Assembly: GCA_900770385.1 (NCBI GenBank)
Contig: CAAGKK010000016.1
Location: forward strand, 1 to 64,000
Direction of reading: 5' to 3'
Length of the DNA: 64,000 nucleotides
From: Clostridia bacterium
GTDB lineage: Bacteria; Bacillota; Clostridia; TANB77; CAG-508
Position numbers and translations under genes: made by a program. Below the pieces are notes generated by a model. It had not been told where the DNA came from, made no database searches, and saw only the letters and a program-made list of their open reading frames with translations. Below, one piece after another: positions 1 through 7,791 of this stretch (positions are counted from its first letter, which is position 1; every line of letters starts with the position of its first letter).

Positions 1-5
1 AAATA

Positions 6-125
6 TTCAGCCTACATTTTGAGCACTTTCTTTCCAAATTAGACCCTCCAAGACAAGGAGTAATCCGTATGCCTCAAAGGGCTGTCGGGCCCTAATTTTC
101 CAAAAAAGTCTCAAAATAGTCTGAA
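6..125 (+). repeat. MITE-like 120-bp inverted-repeat element, copy 1
   Basis: The element begins TTCAGCCTACATTTTGAG and ends CTCAAAATAGTCTGAA, so its ends are imperfect inverted repeats of about 24 bp. Pairing continues inward through TTTCCAAATTAG and CTAATTTTCC. The centre carries a conserved single-stranded-looking segment around TAATCCGTATGCC. Near-identical copies lie at 17677, 25692 (reversed) and 48726. It has no coding capacity, so it is either a non-autonomous mobile element or a structured intergenic RNA; the sequence does not decide. Confidence 0.8.
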
Positions 126-180
126 CCCAATAAATTATTAATTATTAACTATTCAATATTCATTATTAATTAAATTATAT

Positions 181-216
181 GTAGGGGGGCGGACGCCTCT
201 GTCCGCCCGTAGCTAC
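181..216. repeat. GC-rich hairpin repeat, copy 1
   Basis: The stem is GGGCGGAC (187-194) against GTCCGCCC (201-208) with loop GCCTCT, and the flanking GTAG/CTAC extends the palindrome. It is strikingly GC-rich in this AT-rich DNA. It belongs to the dispersed hairpin family listed at other positions. Confidence 0.8.
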
Positions 217-248
217 AAAGATATACTGTATAGAAAAGGAGAAAAGCC

Positions 249-1550
249 ATGCAGATTATAGAAAATTTAAAAATAAAAGAAAAACTATATGTAGAGAAGC
301 TAGAAAATGGCCTAACAATTATGATTTTACCTAAAAATACCACACAAAAAAAATATGTAATGTGGGGAGTAAATTTTGGTTCAATTGATAATCATTTTAT
401 TAACCCAGATAATGGGCAAGAAATAGAAATACCAGACGGAGTGGCTCACTTTTTGGAACACAAAATGTTTGAACAACCTAATGGAACAAATAGCTTGGAT
501 ACTCTTTCTGCACTAGGAGTAGATGCAAATGCATATACAACTAATGACTATACAACCTATTTGTTTGAATGCACAGATAAGTTTAACGAAGCATTAGAAG
601 AATTAATGGACTATGTACAGCATCCATACTATACAGATGAAAATGTAGAAAAAGAAAAAGGAATAATAGCACAAGAAATAAAAATGTATGATGATTATCC
701 AAGTTGGAAAGTATATTTGAATGCATTAAAATGCTTGTATAAAGATCATCCAATAAGATTAGATATCGCAGGAACAGTAGAATCTATATCTAAAATAGAT
801 AAAGAAATGTTATACAATTGCTATAATACATTTTATACACCAGCAAATATGTTAATGGTATTTGCAGGAGATTTTGAGCCAGAACAATTAGTAGAACAAG
901 TAAAAAAACATATTGTAAATAATGAAAATAAAGGTGATATAAAAAGAATATATCCAAAAGAAATAGATGAAGTAAACAAAGAAAAAGAAATTGTGCAAAT
1001 GGATGTAAATAATCCAATATTTGCAATAGCATATAAAGATAAAACATTAGAAAATAAAACAGAACAAGTAAAAAAACATATTGCAATAGAAATAATTTTA
1101 AATATATTATTAGGAAAAAGTTCAAAGTTGTATAAAGAATTATATGAAGAGGGGCTATTTATGATAGCACCAGATTTAGATTATGAATTTTCCAAAGATT
1201 ATGCGCATGTTGTAATATCTGGACAATCTTCAAACCCAGAAAAAGTAATGGAAAAACTAAAAAAAGAGGTAGAAAAAATAAAACAAAACGGTCTTGAAGA
1301 AGAAACCTTCAATAGAATAAAGAAAAAAATATATGGAGATTATGTAACAGAATATAACGATGTAAGTAGCATATCAAGAATGCTAATGAGCGACTATTTT
1401 AAAGGAATAAACAGTTTTGAATATATAGAAAACCATAAACAAGTTACAAAAGAATATGTAGAAAAAATATTAAAAGAAGTATTTAATGAAGATAAAATGG
1501 TAATATCAATAGTAGAAGGAAAAAATAAGAAAAATGAAAGAAATGTTTAA
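249..1550 (+). CDS. M16 family zinc peptidase, YmfH type
   Basis: This 433-residue protein is a pitrilysin/insulinase (M16) family peptidase. The inverted zinc motif HFLEH is at residues 67-71, and a glutamate in AQEI near residue 143 fits the third zinc ligand. Length and sequence match YmfH, which in Bacillus subtilis works with the sister protein YmfF and is linked to 5-aminopentanol modification of elongation factor P. No YmfF partner lies in the window, although it could sit upstream of base 1. The start has a good AAGGAG-type ribosome binding site. The next gene overlaps its 3' end by 17 bases, so they are probably cotranscribed. The family is sure; the EF-P role is inferred. Confidence 0.85.
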   Translation: MQIIENLKIKEKLYVEKLENGLTIMILPKNTTQKKYVMWGVNFGSIDNHFINPDNGQEIEIPDGVAHFLEHKMFEQPNGTNSLDTLSALGVDANAYTTNDYTTYLFECTDKFNEALEELMDYVQHPYYTDENVEKEKGIIAQEIKMYDDYPSWKVYLNALKCLYKDHPIRLDIAGTVESISKIDKEMLYNCYNTFYTPANMLMVFAGDFEPEQLVEQVKKHIVNNENKGDIKRIYPKEIDEVNKEKEIVQMDVNNPIFAIAYKDKTLENKTEQVKKHIAIEIILNILLGKSSKLYKELYEEGLFMIAPDLDYEFSKDYAHVVISGQSSNPEKVMEKLKKEVEKIKQNGLEEETFNRIKKKIYGDYVTEYNDVSSISRMLMSDYFKGINSFEYIENHKQVTKEYVEKILKEVFNEDKMVISIVEGKNKKNERNV

Positions 1551-3018
1551 AAAAATTAAAGAAAAAGATATTGATATATTTGTATTTTTACTAGTAACAA
1601 TAACTGTAATAGCGTTTGAAAGAACTCTAAGTGCATATGATGAATTATGGAATTTTAGCAACACATATAAAATGACAATTGGGTTTAAAATTTATACAGA
1701 TTTAAATGTTATAATAACTCCATTGTTCTTTTATATTGGATACATATTTTTAAAATTATTTGGTGCGAATTTTTTATCATATACAATATATAATATTATA
1801 ATAGAATTAACAGTATTTATGCTTATTTTTAAACTATTTAAATTGTTAAAAATAAAGCGAAGAAGATGTATATTATATACTATATGTATCTTGTGGGCGT
1901 TTATGGATATAATAAGGGCAGGCGCAAATTATAATAGACTAGTATATATACCAATATTAATAACGACCATTCTTTTAATAAAAAAGAAAAGCAATCCATA
2001 TATATTGGGAATATTAGTATTAATCATTTTCTTAATTAAACAAAATGTTGGAATATATGTTGGAATCGGAATATTAGCATATATACTATTGGTGCAGAAA
2101 ATAGATACTAAAGAAAAAATTAAAAATATTATAAAAATGGGAGTAACTTTTATATTACTTTTATTTATATTTCTAATGGGGCTATATTTAGATAATAATT
2201 TATATCCATTTCTAGATTGTACATTTTTAGGAGTTTCAGAATTTGGAGCAAATAATTTTTGGATAAATTGGATAATGATTACATATTTAGCATTAGCTTT
2301 ATTTATAGTAATTGTAAATATATTTGCAATTAAAAGCTCTAAAATAGAATTAGAAAATGATATAAAATATAATATAAAAACCATATTATGTATAGGCATA
2401 CCATTAACTTTAACAACATTTCCAATTTTTAATGCTTTTCACATGTTTATTGGATTACTTATATTAATAATAGAATTTATTTATTTAATAGAAATCACAT
2501 TTATATCTGAAATTTTTAATAATATAAAAATAGAAAAAATAATTACGAGCATTGTAATAATATTATTTTTAGGACATATATCTGTGTATGCTTATATATA
2601 TGCAAACGAAATACGAAACAAGAATTGTAGCATTATAGCAGACAAAAATAGTCCATATTATGGGGTTATGTGTGAAGAAAAATTAAAAAAAGAAATAGAA
2701 ATGATTTGTAAATTTATACAAGAAAACAACCAAAACAGTATAGATGTAAAAGTATTATCTTATAAAGCAAATTTGTATATGGTGCCACTAAATAAAAATA
2801 ATAATATATACGACCTACCAAACCTAGGAAACTTAGGAAAAAAAGGAGAAGATGGACTAATAGAAGAAATAAAACAAATGAAAAATACTAAAATATTAAT
2901 TCAAACAAATGAAGAAGACATATTTTGGCAAGAATCTAAAAAAGTAAGAAAATATATACAAGAAAATTATATAAAAGAGGGAACAATAGAGGATTTTGAC
3001 ATATATTATATACACTAA
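1534..3018 (+). CDS. Polytopic membrane protein, GT-C glycosyltransferase-like
   Basis: This 494-residue protein has roughly ten or more hydrophobic segments from residue 12 to about 355, followed by a soluble C-terminal domain of about 130 residues. After the first membrane helix comes the acidic motif YDELW (residues about 36-40), placed as in GT-C (Dol-P-mannose or PMT-like) glycosyltransferases, where first-loop acidic residues bind metal or substrate. The start overlaps the M16 gene by 17 bases; an alternative ATG lies three codons on. A strong terminator follows at 3112. The substrate cannot be told from the sequence. A general polysaccharide or lipid-carrier membrane protein is the alternative. 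Confidence 0.55.
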   Translation: MKEMFKKIKEKDIDIFVFLLVTITVIAFERTLSAYDELWNFSNTYKMTIGFKIYTDLNVIITPLFFYIGYIFLKLFGANFLSYTIYNIIIELTVFMLIFKLFKLLKIKRRRCILYTICILWAFMDIIRAGANYNRLVYIPILITTILLIKKKSNPYILGILVLIIFLIKQNVGIYVGIGILAYILLVQKIDTKEKIKNIIKMGVTFILLLFIFLMGLYLDNNLYPFLDCTFLGVSEFGANNFWINWIMITYLALALFIVIVNIFAIKSSKIELENDIKYNIKTILCIGIPLTLTTFPIFNAFHMFIGLLILIIEFIYLIEITFISEIFNNIKIEKIITSIVIILFLGHISVYAYIYANEIRNKNCSIIADKNSPYYGVMCEEKLKKEIEMICKFIQENNQNSIDVKVLSYKANLYMVPLNKNNNIYDLPNLGNLGKKGEDGLIEEIKQMKNTKILIQTNEEDIFWQESKKVRKYIQENYIKEGTIEDFDIYYIH

Positions 3019-3111
3019 TAAATGTTGAAAAATGTACAAAACCATCAAAAGAAATCGTAAAACAAATAAATTAAAATAAAAATTATAAAAAATAACAAAA
3101 AAAGGCATACG

Positions 3112-3137
3112 AAATAGGCTATTTATAGCCTATTTTT
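3112..3137 (+). terminator. Rho-independent terminator
   Basis: AAATAGGCTAT (3112-3122) pairs perfectly with ATAGCCTATTT (3125-3135), followed by a T run. It ends the M16/GT-C unit. Confidence 0.85.
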
Positions 3138-3210
3138 GTTGACTATGCAAAAAAAATGTGGTAGTTTAAAAACAGATAAAAAATTAAACTCGTAAAAGGA
3201 GAGTGATTGT

Positions 3211-3393
3211 ATGTTGGAAGAGAAAATTAGTGAAAAAAGAGAAGAACTAAATAAAAGCATAGAAAAAAACAAAAACTATGACAAAACATACAAACTTAGC
3301 GTAGAGTTAGACGATTTGATATCACAGTTCTATGAAAGAACAAAAGAAAAAAATAAAAAGAATACAAAACGAAAAGTAATATATATTGTATAG
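3211..3393 (+). CDS. Spo0E-like sporulation regulatory protein
   Basis: This 60-residue protein is almost entirely helical. It carries the Spo0E family pattern: an N-terminal helix KISEKREELNKSI, then SVELDDLI (about residues 29-36), equivalent to the SQELD signature, followed by a tyrosine. Spo0E proteins dephosphorylate Spo0A~P and hold back sporulation. The start is set by AAAAGGAGAGTG about 8 bases upstream. A weak promoter (TTGACT 3139-3144, 17 bases, TAGTTT 3162-3167) precedes it, and a terminator follows at once, so it is monocistronic. It supports a spore-forming host. Confidence 0.8.
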   Translation: MLEEKISEKREELNKSIEKNKNYDKTYKLSVELDDLISQFYERTKEKNKKNTKRKVIYIV

Positions 3394-3418
3394 AGGTAAC
3401 TATTTAGTTGCCTCTTGT
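3392..3418 (+). terminator. Terminator after the Spo0E-like gene
   Basis: AGAGGTAACT pairs with AGTTGCCTCT (one G-T wobble) across a four-base loop, followed by TGTTTG. The hairpin overlaps the stop codon of the preceding gene. Confidence 0.75.
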
Positions 3419-3473
3419 TTGTTACATAAATATTACAAAAATATTGCAAAAATATTTTTTTTTGATAAAAGTA

Positions 3474-3501
3474 TTGAAAATATTCTAAAATATTGTAAAA
3501 T
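3474..3501 (+). promoter_or_regulatory. Sigma-A-type promoter of the T4SS-like locus
   Basis: TTGAAA (3474-3479) and TAAAAT (3496-3501) are separated by 16 bases, about 40 bases ahead of the first pilin gene. It is the first promoter of the secretion-like locus. Confidence 0.6.
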
Positions 3502-3540
3502 TAAAGTAAGTATGTAAATAAAAATAAGCGAGGAAAAGCT

Positions 3541-4344
3541 ATGAAGATAAATATAAAAAGAATAATATTTTTTCTTGTAATTATATATTGGATACTAATA
3601 GTTAAAAATTCATGTAATGCTGCTCCTTCACACAGAGAAAGTTGTGAATTCTGCAAAAAAAACATAACTGGTTCATATACGGCAACACACATAACAGAAA
3701 TCCCAATAAAAGTTAATGATAACACAGCTATAGATTTTGGGAGAACAGGTTATAGTATAAAAGTTTACTATATAGCAGATAGGGCTAATATAATGAAATT
3801 TGAAAGTCAAGCAAATTCTGGACCAACTAAGGGAAAATGGGTGAGCAATAAAAGTGGTTCAGGGGAGGTTCCAGGAGATAGTAATGATTTTATCAAACAA
3901 AAAATAGGAAAGATTGCAATGAATAGTGGAAACATATTAGTGTACTATGAAAATTCTAATATGGCAGGAAAGCAATTATATGGATACCATTATAAAGTCT
4001 CTGATGTTGGATTAGATAATACTGATGATAGCAATTCTACAACAATGGAAGATGTCACAAAAAATATAAACGGCTATAAACCAGGAGATATTGACAGTGG
4101 TAGTGCTAGTAAGATAGAATCAAAAACAAGTAAAATATTAACAGTTATTAGTAATATAGGAATTGCAATATCAGTAATAATACTTGCAATATTAGGAGTA
4201 AAATATATGTTTGGCAGTGTAGAAGATAAGGCAGAGTATAAACAAGATATGATTCCATATATTATAGGAGCGCTATTGCTTTTTGGAATTACAGGATTTT
4301 TAAAGATTTTAATAGCAATAGGAGAAAAGATTGGTACAACATAA
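3541..4344 (+). CDS. Large VirB2/TrbC-like pilin with extracellular domain
   Basis: This 267-residue protein has a signal peptide or first helix at residues 7-24. A novel-looking extracytoplasmic domain of about 160 residues follows, with a paired cysteine motif CEFCKK near residues 36-41. The C-terminal pilin module (residues about 195-262) has two hydrophobic segments around GVKYMFGS and MIPYIIGALLLFG, the signature repeated in the next genes. The module matches the VirB2/TrbC-type T4SS pilin family; the extra domain suggests a specialised, possibly tip or surface, pilin. It leads the locus behind its own promoter. Function beyond the pilin-like fold is inference. Confidence 0.65.
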   Translation: MKINIKRIIFFLVIIYWILIVKNSCNAAPSHRESCEFCKKNITGSYTATHITEIPIKVNDNTAIDFGRTGYSIKVYYIADRANIMKFESQANSGPTKGKWVSNKSGSGEVPGDSNDFIKQKIGKIAMNSGNILVYYENSNMAGKQLYGYHYKVSDVGLDNTDDSNSTTMEDVTKNINGYKPGDIDSGSASKIESKTSKILTVISNIGIAISVIILAILGVKYMFGSVEDKAEYKQDMIPYIIGALLLFGITGFLKILIAIGEKIGTT

Positions 4345-4452
4345 TAACATTTTTGATAATTAAGTTGATATACACGCATTAAATTCATAAAACAAAGTAT
4401 TAAATTATTAAAAAATAATATAAAATATTACCAATTAAATTGAAGTGAAATA

Positions 4453-4481
4453 TTGAAAAAAATAAAAAAATAATGTATAAT
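4453..4481 (+). promoter_or_regulatory. Sigma-A-type promoter
   Basis: TTGAAA (4453-4458), 17-base spacer, TATAAT (4476-4481), 34 bases ahead of the second pilin start. It indicates that the pilin series has internal promoters. It also argues against the upstream in-frame ATG at 4473, which lies just before the -10 box. Confidence 0.65.
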
Positions 4482-4514
4482 AAATTTATATATTGTATAA
4501 TTTTGGAGGATAAT

Positions 4515-4904
4515 ATGAAAATAAAAAAAATTTTTTTAATAGTTTTCTTAATAATATTAGTATTATTAATGTTATCATCAGAATTATATGCGTTTACTGT
4601 TTCAGAGTGGTTTTCTCAAGCTGAAAGTGCAATAAAAACTGGCTCTCAAAAAGGAAACAATAAAATAAACACTGGCGAATTGAAAGATGCATCTAATATA
4701 CTGTTTAATGTATTATTAGGCGTTGGAACTGGGGTAGCAGTTATAGTAGGAGCAATATTAGGTATACAATTTATGCAAGCAGGAATAGATAAAAAAGTTC
4801 AAGTAAAAGAATCATTAGTTGCATATGTAGTAAGCTGTGTTGTTTTATTTGGGGCTTTTGGAATTTGGAAACTGATAGTTACAATAATGAGCTCTATTAG
4901 TTAG
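4515..4904 (+). CDS. Divergent VirB2-like pilin
   Basis: This 129-residue protein starts at 4515, where GGAGGA (4505-4510) is well placed. A longer in-frame ATG at 4473 lies before the -10 box and is rejected. It has a signal peptide (residues 5-24), a short linker, and two hydrophobic segments (LLGVGTGVAVIVGAILGIQF and LVAYVVSCVVLFGAFGIWKL). The layout is that of a VirB2/TrbC pilin, but it lacks the GVKYMLGS and MMPYLIG motifs of its neighbours, so it is the most diverged of the five. It may be a minor subunit. Confidence 0.6.
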   Translation: MKIKKIFLIVFLIILVLLMLSSELYAFTVSEWFSQAESAIKTGSQKGNNKINTGELKDASNILFNVLLGVGTGVAVIVGAILGIQFMQAGIDKKVQVKESLVAYVVSCVVLFGAFGIWKLIVTIMSSIS

Positions 4905-4981
4905 AGTGATTTTAGTTATTAATGTTATCTTACAAATAAGATACAAAAATATATATTTTAAAATTTAAGGGAGGAATTTAT

Positions 4982-5329
4982 ATGAAAAAAACATATAAAA
5001 TATTATCTATGGCAATAATGGCAGTAATGATACTAAGCGTATTATCTTCATCAGTATTTGCATTATCACCAGCTTCAATTAAAGCATCTGCAACATCTGC
5101 AGATGGAAAAATACAAGAAATAGGTGGTAAAATACTATCTGCTGTTACAACAGCTGGTATAGTATTATCTGTTCTTATGTTAGCAGTACTAGGTGTTAAA
5201 TATATGTTAGGAAGCTCAGAAGAAAAAGCAGAATACAAAAAATCAATGATGCCATACCTAATAGGTTCATTATTAGTATTTGCAGCATCAACAATAGCAA
5301 CAGCTGTAAATGGTTTATTTACATTTTAA
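4982..5329 (+). CDS. VirB2/TrbC-like T4SS pilin
   Basis: This 115-residue protein has a signal peptide (about residues 1-27, ending in SVFA), a short amphipathic stretch, and two hydrophobic helices linked by a charged loop. The core reads GVKYMLGS, then EEKAEYKKSMMPYLIG. It matches the VirB2/TrbC type of cyclic or inner-membrane-stored pilins. GGGAGG lies 6-9 bases upstream. A terminator follows at 5337, so this gene may be transcribed in excess as the major pilin. It is about 115-120 residues long, like the next two paralogs. Confidence 0.75.
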   Translation: MKKTYKILSMAIMAVMILSVLSSSVFALSPASIKASATSADGKIQEIGGKILSAVTTAGIVLSVLMLAVLGVKYMLGSSEEKAEYKKSMMPYLIGSLLVFAASTIATAVNGLFTF

Positions 5330-5336
5330 TTATAGA

Positions 5337-5363
5337 AAAGCAGCTCAATAAGGGCTGCTTTTT
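5337..5363 (+). terminator. Terminator or attenuator inside the pilin series
   Basis: AAAGCAGC (5337-5344) pairs with GCTGCTTT (5354-5361) and runs into a T tract. It lies between two pilin genes and could lower expression of those downstream. Confidence 0.8.
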
Positions 5364-5384
5364 CATTAAAGGGAGAAAAAGCAT

Positions 5385-5747
5385 ATGAAAAATAAAAAGA
5401 TATTAATAGTTATACCCTTAATAATATTAATTTTAGTTATAAATAGTTCTATTATATTCTCTGCAACAATATCAACAGGAGAAATAAAAAACAGCACTGG
5501 ACTTGGCTCTGCTGATACGCAAATGGAAAAAATAGGAACGAGAATTTTCACAGCAGTATCAAATGTTGGAATTGTTGCTTCTGTAGTAGTTATTGCAATA
5601 ATTGGTGTTAAATATATGCTAGGCAGTGTAGATGAAAAGGCAAAATATAAAGAGACTTTAATGCCATATTTAATAGGGGCATTTTTAGTTTTTGGTGCTT
5701 CAGCAATTGGAAAAATAGTTTATAATTTGTTTAAAAATATTAAGTAA
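5385..5747 (+). CDS. VirB2/TrbC-like T4SS pilin
   Basis: This 120-residue paralog has a signal peptide (residues 4-27), then GVKYMLGS, a charged loop with DEKAKYKETLMPYLIG, and a second hydrophobic helix ending VFGASAIGKIV. GGGAGAAAAAG is the ribosome binding site. It lies behind the 5337 hairpin and is separated by only 13 bases from the next paralog. The near-identical membrane core and variable N-terminus suggest subunits sharing one fibre or channel interface. Confidence 0.75.
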   Translation: MKNKKILIVIPLIILILVINSSIIFSATISTGEIKNSTGLGSADTQMEKIGTRIFTAVSNVGIVASVVVIAIIGVKYMLGSVDEKAKYKETLMPYLIGAFLVFGASAIGKIVYNLFKNIK

Positions 5748-5760
5748 AGGAGGAAGAAAA

Positions 5761-6114
5761 ATGAATAAAAAAATAAAAATATTGGCAATACTAATGATCA
5801 TTGTCTTTTTCCTTGCTATATTATCGAATATTACATTAGCAAAAGTAAATATCGATCACATAAAAGATAATGATACAAGCGTTGGTGGAGGAGACCAAAT
5901 AAAAACTATTGGTTCATACATCTATACTGCTATTACTAATGTTGGAATTGTTGCAGCAGTAGTTGTTGTTGCAATATTAGGTGTTAAATACATGCTAGGA
6001 AGTGCTGACGAAAGAGCAGAATATAAAAAATCAATGATGCCATATTTAATAGGTGCATTGTTAGTATTTGGTGCTTCGGGAATTGCTAAAGCAGTAGTTG
6101 CAATAGCAAAATAG
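5761..6114 (+). CDS. VirB2/TrbC-like T4SS pilin
   Basis: This is the fifth pilin paralog (117 residues). It has a signal peptide ending near TLA (about residue 29), then GVKYMLGS, EYKKSMMPYLIGALLVFGAS and a short hydrophobic tail. AAAGGAGG is the ribosome binding site, 6 bases from the start. A very strong terminator follows at 6167, closing the pilin block before the machinery genes. Confidence 0.75.
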   Translation: MNKKIKILAILMIIVFFLAILSNITLAKVNIDHIKDNDTSVGGGDQIKTIGSYIYTAITNVGIVAAVVVVAILGVKYMLGSADERAEYKKSMMPYLIGALLVFGASGIAKAVVAIAK

Positions 6115-6166
6115 TATAATATATTACAATTATATTACAAAAAAATTAAAATTATATTATTTTTAT

Positions 6167-6195
6167 AAAAAACCTTACAATATGTAAGGTTTTTT
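6167..6195 (+). terminator. Strong terminator closing the pilin block
   Basis: AAAAAACCTTACA (6167-6179) pairs with TGTAAGGTTTTTT (6183-6195) across a three-base loop; the T tract is part of the stem. It separates the pilins from the channel genes, so the two blocks are probably transcribed at different levels. Confidence 0.9.
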
Positions 6196-6238
6196 GCTAT
6201 AATAAAATAGATGAAATATATATAATGGAGGGCTTAAA

Positions 6239-6593
6239 ATGGGCACATATATGATACCTAGAAATACTAAAGGCGAGGGTAGAATATTATTTATATTTTC
6301 TACTAAAGCACTTATATACACTGCAGTTGGAGCACGGCATAGGATTTCCTATTAAATGGTTCTTAGAAATTTTCGGAGTTAGCACATATATAGGAATAGG
6401 TGTGATGATACTATTGGGCTTATTGGGTTTCATAATAGGAACATTTAAAGTACCAGATTCGGGAGCACTTAAAGTAACAAGGCTAGTAGGTGGAGAAAAT
6501 ATAGACGATGTTATTTTAAGATATATAAAATTTAAACAGAAAAAAAATAGAATTTATATTACAAAAGAGGAGGATATAACAGATGGAGAATAG
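6239..6593 (+). pseudogene. PrgI-like T4SS membrane protein, frameshifted
   Basis: Two overlapping frames together encode one PrgI-type small membrane protein of about 118 residues. The first part starts at ATG 6239 behind GGAGGG and reads MGTYMIPRNTKGEGRILF, then AVGA. The second frame supplies GIGFPIKWFLEIFG, a helix (IGVMILLGLLGFIIG), and the soluble end to 6593. Removing one base, for example C6335, joins them as AVGAGIGFP, as expected of the family. As written, the 6239 frame stops at about 6355. A TTG at 6327 could start the second part, but it has no ribosome binding site. PrgI-like proteins sit just before the VirB4 genes in Gram-positive T4SSs, as here. The break may be a real mutation, a recoding site or an assembly error. 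Confidence 0.7.
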
Positions 6594-7788
6594 TGAAAAC
6601 TTAACAAGTATATTACAATTACTTTTAATAGTTAGTATAACAATATTTTTTATTTTATTTGTAGCACTTATATTTCTAACAATGAAGAAAAAACAAAAAG
6701 AAAAAGAAGCGAGCAAAACACAAATAAAAGATGCATCTGAAGAGAAAAAAGTATCTTCAAATTTAATTCAAACAAAGGTGTATACTCCTCAAAATGTAAA
6801 AAGTTTTTTGGAATTTGATGAAATAAAAGATAATATGATAGTACAAGATAAAGGCAAACGATTGGTAATGGTTATACAGTGCCAAGGAATAAATTACGAT
6901 TTAATGAGTTCTATGGAAAAAGTGGCAGTAGAAAATGGCTTTGTACAATTTTTGAACACATTAACAAGGCCTGTGCAACTATATGTACAATCAAGAAAAG
7001 TGAATTTGGAAGAAAGCATTTTAAATTATAACAAGAAGTTAAAAGTAATAGAAACAAAATACAACAAAGCAAGAGCACAGTTTGATATGGCACAAAAAAA
7101 TACAAACATATCTAATGAAGAATATAATATGATAAAACTAGAGTATGTAAGGCAAAGAAATTTGTATGATTATACAAAAGATATTATAAGCAACACAGAA
7201 AAGATGAGTTTAAATAAAAACATACTAACTAAAAATTATTATATTGCAATTTCATATGTACCAGATAATGCAGAAGGTTTGTTTCAAAAAGAAGAATTGT
7301 TGGATATGGCATTTTCAGAATTATATACAAATGCACAATCACTACTTAGAATTTTATCAGTGTGTGGTGTAACAGGAAGAATATTAGATTCTGTAGAATT
7401 AGCTGATTTATTATATGTGGCATATAATAGAGATGCTTCAGAAGTATTTGGAGTAGATAAAGCAATAAAAGCAGGATATGATGCTTTATATACAACAGCT
7501 CCAGATGTTTTAGACAAAAAAATGGAAGCATTAGACAAAATAATAAAAGAAAGAGCACTAGATTTAGCAAATAGTACAATAGAAGATGTAACAATTAAAA
7601 GCAGAAGAAAAAGAGAGATAGAAGAAAAAGAAAAAAATATTAAAAACATAATTAAAAATATGGCAAAATTAATGATAGAAGAAAATGAAGAATATATAGG
7701 AAAAGAAATATCAGAAGAAGCAATAAAAGAAATAGATGAGGGAAAAGAAACAAAGCAAACAAAAACAAAAGCAAAGAAAGGAGCATAA
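6583..7788 (+). CDS. TraC-like T4SS protein, membrane-anchored
   Basis: This 401-residue protein has one N-terminal membrane helix (about residues 10-33), then a globular domain opening with VYTPQNVKSFLEFDEIKDN and containing FLNTLTRPVQLYVQSRKV (about 120-137). A long coiled-coil segment follows (about 140-205), and the C-terminal tail is lysine/glutamate-rich. The VQSRK-containing domain resembles the TraC-like domain found next to VirB4 in Gram-positive and other monoderm T4SSs. It has no Walker motifs. The start overlaps the PrgI-like gene by 11 bases, with AGAGGAGG upstream, and the VirB4 gene follows after three bases, so these are translationally coupled. It probably docks VirB4 to the membrane; that is inference. 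Confidence 0.6.
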   Translation: MENSENLTSILQLLLIVSITIFFILFVALIFLTMKKKQKEKEASKTQIKDASEEKKVSSNLIQTKVYTPQNVKSFLEFDEIKDNMIVQDKGKRLVMVIQCQGINYDLMSSMEKVAVENGFVQFLNTLTRPVQLYVQSRKVNLEESILNYNKKLKVIETKYNKARAQFDMAQKNTNISNEEYNMIKLEYVRQRNLYDYTKDIISNTEKMSLNKNILTKNYYIAISYVPDNAEGLFQKEELLDMAFSELYTNAQSLLRILSVCGVTGRILDSVELADLLYVAYNRDASEVFGVDKAIKAGYDALYTTAPDVLDKKMEALDKIIKERALDLANSTIEDVTIKSRRKREIEEKEKNIKNIIKNMAKLMIEENEEYIGKEISEEAIKEIDEGKETKQTKTKAKKGA

Positions 7789-7791
7789 AAA

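Larger units (their letters stand above)
1..248. other. Intergenic stretch filled by a composite repeat
   Basis: This gene-free stretch holds one full copy of the 120-bp inverted-repeat element (6-125), an AT-rich linker built of ATTATTAATT-like units (about 128-180), and one GC-rich hairpin (181-216). The gene at 249 follows directly, with its Shine-Dalgarno AAAGGAGAAAAG at about 235-246. No ORF or RNA gene was seen here. Confidence 0.8.

Noticed and set aside
6327..6593. TTG-started stand-alone gene of 88 residues
   Set aside because: There is no ribosome binding site, and the N-terminal part of the same family lies upstream in another frame; a frameshifted single gene explains both.
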